Of a stretch of DNA of 59,057 bases, positions 51,701 through 59,057 are shown in pieces. Within the stretch, counting starts at the first letter, position 1, and every line of letters starts with the position of its first letter. This DNA comes from Verrucomicrobiia bacterium. Its GTDB lineage: Bacteria; Verrucomicrobiota; Verrucomicrobiia; Limisphaerales; UBA11358. The stretch spans positions 1-59,057 of the forward strand of contig JARLJW010000007.1 of assembly GCA_031290985.1 (NCBI GenBank), in the 5' to 3' direction. The translations under genes were made by a program, and so were the position numbers. A model generated the notes under the pieces. That model was not told the origin of the DNA and made no database searches. It saw only the letters and a program-made list of their open reading frames with translations.

Positions 51701-53893
51701 TTATTGCTTCTTCGCATTCTCCGCCGCCCGAAAAATGCGCAGCCGTCCATAATCAATTTTGCCCCCAAGCGATTCAAAAACGCCCACAATATTGCCATAG
51801 CCGTTCCGGTCAAACGCGGCGGCAACCTGCTGCTTTTCTTCGCCGGTAAAAAACTTGCCCAAATCCACCGGCTCGCCGCGTTCGATGCCCTCGGCGAGAT
51901 GTCCCATGATGGTGCCGGTGGTCACCTCGCGTTCGCGCGCGATCTGCTCAACACTGATGCCGGCACGGAAGCGCCGCAGCGTTTCGCGGGCGGAATCGCC
52001 CAGGCCTTTGCTTTTGCGCGGCGGCGGCGCGGCGGGTGCGGCAAAGGAATCATCCGCAAAGATCTGGCGCGCGTTCGTCTGCAAATGATCATTGATCTCG
52101 CCCAGGAAAGCCGCGCCAAACTCATTGAGCTTCTTCTCGCCGACACCGCTGATACGGGCGAAATCGCGTTCGTTGGCCGGATAATTCCGCGCCATCTGGC
52201 GCAAAGCGACGTCGGAGAAAACAATGTACGCCGGCACATCGCGCTCGTCCGCCAGCTGCTTGCGCAACTGCCGCAAACGCGCAAACAAAACCTCATCGCA
52301 GGAAATTTCCCCAACATGGCTGACGGACTTCTCCGGCACGGTCACCGGCTTGGTCAGCGTGACCTTGGCGCGCGATTTCAGCACCGTCGCGCCAGCCTGC
52401 GTCAGTTCCAGCACGCTGAATTTCTCCGTGGTCTGCCGCAGATGTCCCAGCCGCACCAGCTCGCGGCCGATCGCCGCCCATTCGGGACGGTTGTGTTCCT
52501 TGCCAATGCCGTAGGTGGAAAGCGTCGTATGTTCCCACTTCCGGATCTTTTCCGTGTCCGCACCCGTCAGCACCTCGACCACATGGTTCAGCCCCACGCC
52601 AAAACCGTTCTTCTCGCGGATGCGAAAGACGCACGAAAGAAATTTCTGCGCCGCCAGCGTCCCGTCAAACGTCTGCCGCGGGGAAAGGCAGTTGTCGCAC
52701 CCGCCGCAATTCTCGACGTCGGAATCTTCGCCAAAATACGCGAGCAATTCCTTCCGCCGGCACACGGCGCACTCCGCATAATGCACCATCTGCTGCAACT
52801 GCGCCCGCGCGATCTGCTGCTCGCCCGGATCGGGCTTTTCATCAATAAACCCCGTCTGTTTCACCACATCGCCGGCGCTGAAAAGCAGCACGCATTCGCT
52901 CGGCAACCCGTCGCGGCCCGCGCGGCCGGTCTCCTGATAATAGCCCTCGATGTTCTTCGGCAGGTCATGGTGAATGACGAACCGCACGTTCGGCTTGTTG
53001 ATCCCCATGCCGAACGCGATGGTCGCGCAGATGACCCGCACGTCGTCGCGCAGAAAAAGTTCCTGATGCCGGCTGCGTTCGTCCGGCGTGAGGCCGGCGT
53101 GGTACGGTTTCGCCTTCACACCATCTTCGGTGAGATTGGCCGCGACGCTCTCGGCGGACTTGCGCGACTGGCAATACACGATGCCGCTGTCATTCGGCCG
53201 CGCGCGCAGAAAATCCAGCACCTGATCATACGGCTTGCTCTTGGCCAGCACGCGATACGTGAGATTGGGCCGGTTGAAACTCGCGACGTACGTCCGCGGC
53301 TCGCGCAGCTTCAGGTGCGCAATGATGTCCTCGCGCACGCGCCCCGTGGCCGTGGCCGTGAGCGCCATAAACGGGACGTTCGGAAACAGCCCGCGCAAAT
53401 CGGCGATCTGCCGGTATTCGGGACGGAAATCATGCCCCCACTCGCTGATGCAATGCGCCTCGTCCACCGCGATCAGCTTGACGTTCCATTTTTGCAGGTC
53501 GGCCAGAAAACCGGACAACATCAACCGTTCCGGCGCCGCGTACAGCAGACGGTACTGGCCGGTGTGCAGCCCGCGCAGACGCTTCCGCGATTCATCGGCG
53601 GTAAGCGAGGAATTCAGGAAGGTCGCCGCGACGCCACTGGCTTGCAGCGCATCCACCTGGTCCTTCATCAGCGCGATGAGCGGTGAGACCACCACCGTGA
53701 GCCCGTCCCGCGCCAGCGCAGGCAGTTGGAAACAGAGCGACTTGCCGCCGCCCGTGGGCAGCAGCGCAAAGACATCCTTGCCCGCCAGCGAATCGCGGAT
53801 GATCTCCTCCTGCAACGGACGAAAGGACGTGAAGCCGAAGTATTGTTTCAGCAGCGGGAGCAGATTTTGCGGGCCGGGTTTCAATGCGTACAC
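51701..53893 (-). CDS. recQ: ATP-dependent DNA helicase RecQ
   Basis: A 730-residue 3'-5' helicase. Order: motif 0 FGFTSFRPLQEEII (20-32), Walker A PTGGGKS (46-52), DEAH (144-147), TATATGRV, the motif V/VI region GRAGRDGLPSECVLL, the zinc cysteines in AECAVCRRKELLAYFGEDSDVENCGGCDNC, an RQC winged helix, then HRDC (LFARLRQLRKQLADERDVPAYIVFSDVALRQMARNYP). The end resembles a further helix-turn-helix (TLRRFRAGISVEQIAREREVTTGTIMGHLAEGIERGEPVDL). I prefer GTG 53893 (VYALKPGPQNLL); longer frames to 53995 or 54037 run through repeat-like DNA (53914-53931 inverted repeat) and into the divergent gene. Confidence 0.94.
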   Translation of the reverse strand: MYALKPGPQNLLPLLKQYFGFTSFRPLQEEIIRDSLAGKDVFALLPTGGGKSLCFQLPALARDGLTVVVSPLIALMKDQVDALQASGVAATFLNSSLTADESRKRLRGLHTGQYRLLYAAPERLMLSGFLADLQKWNVKLIAVDEAHCISEWGHDFRPEYRQIADLRGLFPNVPFMALTATATGRVREDIIAHLKLREPRTYVASFNRPNLTYRVLAKSKPYDQVLDFLRARPNDSGIVYCQSRKSAESVAANLTEDGVKAKPYHAGLTPDERSRHQELFLRDDVRVICATIAFGMGINKPNVRFVIHHDLPKNIEGYYQETGRAGRDGLPSECVLLFSAGDVVKQTGFIDEKPDPGEQQIARAQLQQMVHYAECAVCRRKELLAYFGEDSDVENCGGCDNCLSPRQTFDGTLAAQKFLSCVFRIREKNGFGVGLNHVVEVLTGADTEKIRKWEHTTLSTYGIGKEHNRPEWAAIGRELVRLGHLRQTTEKFSVLELTQAGATVLKSRAKVTLTKPVTVPEKSVSHVGEISCDEVLFARLRQLRKQLADERDVPAYIVFSDVALRQMARNYPANERDFARISGVGEKKLNEFGAAFLGEINDHLQTNARQIFADDSFAAPAAPPPRKSKGLGDSARETLRRFRAGISVEQIAREREVTTGTIMGHLAEGIERGEPVDLGKFFTGEEKQQVAAAFDRNGYGNIVGVFESLGGKIDYGRLRIFRAAENAKKQ

Positions 53894-53913
53894 GGTAGGA
53901 AAACCCCGTTGGA

Positions 53914-53931
53914 GTTCAAGCTTTAGCTTGA
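53914..53931. repeat. Short inverted repeat near recQ start
   Basis: TTCAAGCTTTAGCTTGAG contains TCAAGC/GCTTGA arms. It stands between the probable GTG start of recQ and the divergent TAXI gene, may be part of the control region of either gene, and looks like a dispersed repeat. Confidence 0.4.
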
Positions 53932-53979
53932 GATGGGAGAGAACTTGATTCGTCCGGTCGATGTAGGTCAAACTCGGAT

Positions 53980-55317
53980 ATGTTGCGTTTAACATCGATG
54001 TTTTCCGAGTATTTTGGATTGAACCGTCTTCTGTCATTTTTGACAGTTTGCCTGATCGGAGTCGTGATTTGTTCGGGCATTTTCTGGTTCATTTATTCGT
54101 CGCCGCCGAAGGTCATCACAATCACCTCCGGGCCGGCGGGAAGTCCTTTTGAAAGCAATGCGGCCAAATACGGCGGCTATCTGCATAGCAACGGCGTGAG
54201 CCTGAAAATCCTGCCGTCGGAGGGCTCACTGGAAAATTTGGATCGCCTGACGAACCTGACGGAGAAAGTGGATATCGGATTCGTGCAAGGTGGGATTGCG
54301 GACCAGATGACGGCCCACAAGCTGGTATCGCTTGGAAGCGTCGGTTATGAGCCGTTGTTGATTTTCTATCGCGGGACCAACTCCGTGACGATGCTGTCCC
54401 AATTTGAGGGGAAACGTCTGGCCATTGGATCAGAAGGCAGCGGGACACATGCGCTGGCGCTGCTGCTGCTGCAAACCAATGGCATCGCACCAGGTGGAAC
54501 GACTGATCTGGAGAACCTGAACGGGGCCGGGGCGGCGGATGCCTTGCTGGCAGGCAAGGTGGACGCGGTCTTCCTCATGAGCGACTCGGCCTCAATCCAG
54601 ACGATCCGCACCTTGTTGCGGTCACCGGGCGTACAGTTGATGAGTTTTGAGCAGGCGGATGCGTACACCCGGCGGTTCAATTTTTTGAACAAGCTGCTCC
54701 TGCCGGAAGGTTCGCTTGATCTTGGAAAGAACCTGCCGCCGCAGGATGTCTGGTTGATCGGACCGACCGTGGAATTAGTGGCCCGGCCGGGATTGAATTC
54801 GGCGATATCTGACCTGGTGTTGGAGGCCGCCACGGTGGCGCATAAGAACGCGGGCATTTTTCAAAACCAAGGCGAATTTCCAGCGCCACTGGTCCATGAA
54901 TTCACCATCAGCCAGGACGCGCAACGTTACTATAAGTCCGGCCGGAAGGGCCTGTACAATTTCCTGCCCTTCTGGATTGCCAGCCTGATCAACCGGTTCG
55001 CGATGGCTTTTGTGCCCGTGTTGTTGGTGCTCATTCCGGGGTTCAAAGTGATCCCGGCGCTTTACCGGTGGCGGAGCCAGCTCAGGATCTACCGGTGGTA
55101 TCGGAAACTCCTGGTGCTGGAACGGGAGGTGGTCATGGATCCGTCGCACGCCCATCAGGGCGATTATTTACAGCGCCTGAACGAGATTGAAACGGTGGTG
55201 CGGCAAATGAAGGTGCCCGCATCATTTGCAAACCTGTTTTACAGCCTGCGACAGCATATTGATTTTGTGCGTGACCGGATCACAAACCGGGCAAAAGAGA
55301 AAGCGGCCGGTCACTAG
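53980..55317 (+). CDS. TAXI-family TRAP solute-binding protein, membrane-anchored
   Basis: A 445-residue protein. An N-terminal TM helix (LLSFLTVCLIGVVICSGIFWFIY, about 17-39) is followed by the TAXI fold: VITITSGPAGSPFESNAAKYGGYLHSNGVSLKILPSEGSLENLDRL, VDIGFVQGGIAD, KRLAIGSEGSGTHALALLLLQTNGI and AADALLAGKVDAVFLMSDS. A C-terminal TM helix (AMAFVPVLLVLIPGFKVIP, about 343-361) and a helical region of about 80 residues follow. No TRAP permease is adjacent, so this is one of the orphan TAXI proteins tethered to the membrane; role and ligand unknown. ATG 53998 is an alternative start. Confidence 0.88.
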   Translation: MLRLTSMFSEYFGLNRLLSFLTVCLIGVVICSGIFWFIYSSPPKVITITSGPAGSPFESNAAKYGGYLHSNGVSLKILPSEGSLENLDRLTNLTEKVDIGFVQGGIADQMTAHKLVSLGSVGYEPLLIFYRGTNSVTMLSQFEGKRLAIGSEGSGTHALALLLLQTNGIAPGGTTDLENLNGAGAADALLAGKVDAVFLMSDSASIQTIRTLLRSPGVQLMSFEQADAYTRRFNFLNKLLLPEGSLDLGKNLPPQDVWLIGPTVELVARPGLNSAISDLVLEAATVAHKNAGIFQNQGEFPAPLVHEFTISQDAQRYYKSGRKGLYNFLPFWIASLINRFAMAFVPVLLVLIPGFKVIPALYRWRSQLRIYRWYRKLLVLEREVVMDPSHAHQGDYLQRLNEIETVVRQMKVPASFANLFYSLRQHIDFVRDRITNRAKEKAAGH

Positions 55318-55363
55318 GGCGTTTCAATAAATACTGAGGCCGGTGCGGGCGAGGCATGATCGC

Positions 55364-56515
55364 TCACTTCGCGCCGGCATGCACTTCTTTCAATTCCCCG
55401 GACCCGCCCGCCTCTTCTTCGCTGTGGATGATTTTCCCGCGCGTGCCGTAGGACTGCACCGCGTCGATCAACCGCGCATCCACCGAATCGCGATGCAGCG
55501 AGCAGCCGGCATTCGCCAGGACACTCTTCACCGCATCCTCGGCGGATTCGATCTTCAACCCTTCTAGCGGTCCGACGCTGGGTTTGTCGACAAAGGTTGG
55601 CGCTCCCTCGCCGCTACCGAAATCGGCGGGAACAAGCTCGCGGCCATTCAATTTTCCGTCCTTGTCCGTATCCACCAGGTTGCCCTTTAGATACATGTGG
55701 TCAGTAGCGGCACATTCACCCACGGCATGCTTGTTGGAATTCGGCCCGGCGATGAAATAGTTGCCCACGACATCCTGAAAATGATCCGCGCCGGAATGGC
55801 CGCCAACTAAACCGCACACGCCCCAGTTGTACACGACGTTGTTGATATATTGGATGCGACCCTTGGCCTTGGGGTTGCGGCTTTGGTTGTTGATCCAGAG
55901 ATTGTGCGTATAAGTGATGTTCGTCACGGTATCTGAGAGCGAGCCGAAGCGCTGCGGGTCCACGCCCTCGCCGATGATGCAGTTCTGAAACGTGATGTCG
56001 TGACTGCCCTGCGTGAGGCCGAGGCAATCCCAGCGACCCCACTCGATGCTGCAATGGTCAAAGATCATGTCGCGCCCGCCGGAAAGGTTCACCGAACACT
56101 TGCCCTTGTCGCCCGCGATGCCCTCGCGAAAGCGCAGGTAGCGCACGATGACGTTATGCTGGGTGCTGAAGGAAACGGACCGTCCGTACAACATGATGCC
56201 ATCGCCCGGCGCGGTCTGACCGGCGAGCGTGAGGTCGCTGCTGACGGATACGTTGGATTTCAAGTGGATGATGCCGCTGACATCAAAGACCACCAGGCGG
56301 TTGGGTTTGCTCACGGCCTCGCGAAACGAGCCCGCACCGGAATCCTCCAGCGTGGTCACATGAAAAACTTCGCCGCCGTTGCCACCGCTGGCGAACTGTC
56401 CAAACCCTTCCGCGCCGGCAAAAGCCAGCGATGCCTTGGGCTCCGCCACGGCGGAAACTGCCAGCAAACCGCCGCTCAAAATGAGTGCCAAGGATGGTAC
56501 AATTGGGGATTTCAC
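55364..56515 (-). CDS. Secreted pectate-lyase-like (PL1) beta-helix protein
   Basis: A 383-residue protein with a signal peptide (VKSPIVPSLALILSGGLLAVSAVAEP) and the opening AFAGAEGFGQFASGGNGGEVFHVTTLEDSGAGSFREAV, usual for PL1/PL9-like beta-helices. Rungs follow: LTLAGQTAPGDGIMLYGRSVSFS, NVIVRYLRFREG, DMIFDHCSIEWGRWDCLGLTQGSHDITFQNCIIGEG, and a histidine-containing HNLWINNQSRNPKAKGRIQYINNVVYNWG. A dimeric calcium-like DTDKDGKLNGREL motif is seen near the C-terminus. The frame runs further to 56611, but from GTG 56515 the signal peptide is intact, and upstream codons fall into the inverted-repeat element. It may degrade pectin or another polysaccharide. Confidence 0.85.
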   Translation of the reverse strand: MKSPIVPSLALILSGGLLAVSAVAEPKASLAFAGAEGFGQFASGGNGGEVFHVTTLEDSGAGSFREAVSKPNRLVVFDVSGIIHLKSNVSVSSDLTLAGQTAPGDGIMLYGRSVSFSTQHNVIVRYLRFREGIAGDKGKCSVNLSGGRDMIFDHCSIEWGRWDCLGLTQGSHDITFQNCIIGEGVDPQRFGSLSDTVTNITYTHNLWINNQSRNPKAKGRIQYINNVVYNWGVCGLVGGHSGADHFQDVVGNYFIAGPNSNKHAVGECAATDHMYLKGNLVDTDKDGKLNGRELVPADFGSGEGAPTFVDKPSVGPLEGLKIESAEDAVKSVLANAGCSLHRDSVDARLIDAVQSYGTRGKIIHSEEEAGGSGELKEVHAGAK

Positions 56516-56583
56516 AAATACATTGGACGAAATTCGTCCGCCGACCGTTACAACTCTCTCGGGTGGTTTCCAAGCCGGTTTAC

Positions 56584-56692
56584 GGAGTGCGGCCGTCCCC
56601 GGCCGCAGCAACTTTCACCAGCCAGGACGCAATGAATTCACCACGCCTCTCTTACCTTTGGATATTGCTGCGCCCGGGGACGGGCGCACTCC
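56584..56692. repeat. 109-bp inverted-repeat element
   Basis: The 27-base arms at 56584-56610 (GGAGTGCGGCCGTC...) and 56666-56692 (...GACGGGCGCACTCC) are complementary with about two mismatches, around a 55-base loop. It lies between the 3' end of carB and the pectate-lyase gene and looks like a dispersed element typical of this group of bacteria. Confidence 0.8.
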
Positions 56693-56710
56693 TTATGTTG
56701 AAAACGCAGC

Positions 56711-58501
<1,791 letters not shown>

Positions 58502-58613
58502 GGCGAAATCAAAGTCGGCATAGTAAGCAAAATTTTCAGCGGTGTGGCAAGAAAGTATGGCGCCCGGCAAAGGCTCTTTCCGCGCTTGCTCCAACCCGAG
58601 CTTTTTGCGGCTC

Positions 58614-58793
58614 AGAGCGGTTAAAGAAAAACTATGGCCATTCGGAGCGAAGATTTTTGGGTTTTGGCGAGGCTTTGGCGAAAGAGCAGGTTTGCATAAC
58701 CCTGTGACTGAGCCAAAACGAAGCCAAAGCCCAAAAAGACCGCCCTCTCCTTCCTTGCAAGCCGAATGGCCATAGTTTTTCTTTAACCGCTCT
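58614..58793. mobile_element. 180-bp MITE-like element with 32-bp perfect inverted ends
   Basis: Ends at 58614-58645 (AGAGCGGTTAAAGAAAAACT...) and 58762-58793 are perfect inverted repeats of 32 bases. The 116-base interior is itself an imperfect palindrome: TTTTTGGGTTTTGGCGAGGCTTTGG against CCAAAACGAAGCCAAAGCCCAAAAA. No transposase is coded and no target duplication is visible. It is open in the carB frame, so an unbroken frame runs through it. Confidence 0.85.
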
Positions 58794-59057
58794 AAGGCCA
58801 GTCTTTCCCAATCCAATTCCAACCGCTGCGCCTGCTGTTCACCACGCCTCAGCGCCATTATGTCATGGGAAAACTCCCGCATCCGGTCCCAAGCTGACAC
58901 TTTATCATCCCCAAAACCCTCCGCCGACTTCGCCGCCACCAAATATCGCGCCGTCAGCCACGTCGCCAACGTCTCCGTCATCGGCTCCTTCGCCGCCCCG
59001 GCCAAGGCCGCCGCGTCCGCCCCGACCCGTTTCATCAGCGTGCCGGCCTCCTGCAAC
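58794..59057 (-). CDS. Partial ORF, C-terminus of a multi-copy verrucomicrobial family
   Basis: Cut by the window edge. About 88 residues are visible, ending TETLATWLTARYLVAAKSAEGFGDDKVSAWDRMREFSHDIMALRRGEQQAQRLELDWERLALE. This resembles, from memory, the C-terminus of proteins present in many copies in Verrucomicrobia and Planctomycetes (pattern LAARYAVA...WDRLRELCxDVVALRRGDHSAxRLxIExERLxLE), whose function is unknown. The frame passes without a stop through the inverted-repeat element into the carB half, so the natural end of this gene has been lost or is provided by the element. Whether it is expressed cannot be said. Confidence 0.55.

Noticed and set aside
51431..53686. A 751-codon plus-strand open frame
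   Set aside because: It lies antisense to recQ, is Arg/His-rich without any known domain, and arises from the codon bias of the real gene.
53894..54037. Longer N-terminus for RecQ
   Set aside because: The extra 34-48 residues derive from an inverted-repeat region and overlap the divergent TAXI gene; RecQ homologues begin near the GTG at 53893.

Overview
The window reads as a chromosomal segment of a verrucomicrobial bacterium, probably near the Pedosphaera/Limisphaerales group. This placement rests on remembered similarity: the protein set, the many extragenic inverted repeats, A/T-rich start regions with little Shine-Dalgarno signal, and a partial copy of an ORF family I recall as multi-copy in such genomes. 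No 16S gene or other phylogenetic marker is present, so it is inference.

The first 42.7 kb is an island of about 44 genes, nearly all on the minus strand, packed with 4-base ATGA overlaps. From right to left it runs: aldehyde dehydrogenase-SDR-YceI-VIT1-alcohol dehydrogenase (42.6-37.8 kb); small membrane protein-CsbD-Mla-like ATPase (37.5-36.0 kb); CBM48-DUF883-PRC-barrel-DUF2934-Dps-oxidoreductases (35.3-30.3 kb); a DrrAB-type exporter (30.2-28.6 kb); a plus-strand pair of stress protein and 6-phosphogluconate dehydrogenase (26.9-28.6 kb); old yellow enzyme-RpiB-phosphoglucomutase-glycogen phosphorylase-DUF1737-HAD-H+-ATPase-acetate kinase (26.8-16.2 kb); a YhiI-RbbA-YhhJ exporter (15.9-10.8 kb); PRC-barrel-ArsD-phosphoketolase plus a DevBCA/TolC-type exporter (10.6-2.2 kb); and a two-gene unit (1.9-0.8 kb).

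The main discovery is that every one of these units is headed by the same 18-bp palindrome, ATGGGGTG(TT or AA)CACCCCAT or a close variant. There are seven clear copies and one with a degenerate distal half. At each of the eight sites a -10-like hexamer of pattern nAnnnT begins exactly 23 nt downstream of the palindrome, which puts its centre near -43.5, the position of a class II activator. At two sites the start codon falls at the predicted +1/+2, implying leaderless mRNAs. The island therefore looks like one regulon controlled by a transcription factor encoded outside the window.

The content suggests a programme for energy limitation, low oxygen or acid stress. Glycogen is phosphorolysed (GlgP, Pgm) and carbon passes through the pentose-phosphate pool (6-phosphogluconate dehydrogenase, RpiB). 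Phosphoketolase makes acetyl-phosphate, and acetate kinase makes ATP. A P-type H+-ATPase exports protons, several oxidoreductases rebalance redox, three ABC exporters act at the envelope, and Dps, CsbD, PRC-barrel, DUF883 and YceI proteins protect the cell.

From 42.7 to 44.8 kb lies a gene-poor, repeat-rich spacer. The remaining 14 kb is an ordinary mixture without the palindrome: AddB-type nuclease, MsrB, a GH92 glycosidase with a Glu-to-Gln change at the catalytic acid, RecQ, a TAXI solute-binding protein, a pectate-lyase-like protein and the C-terminal half of CarB next to a 180-bp inverted-repeat element.
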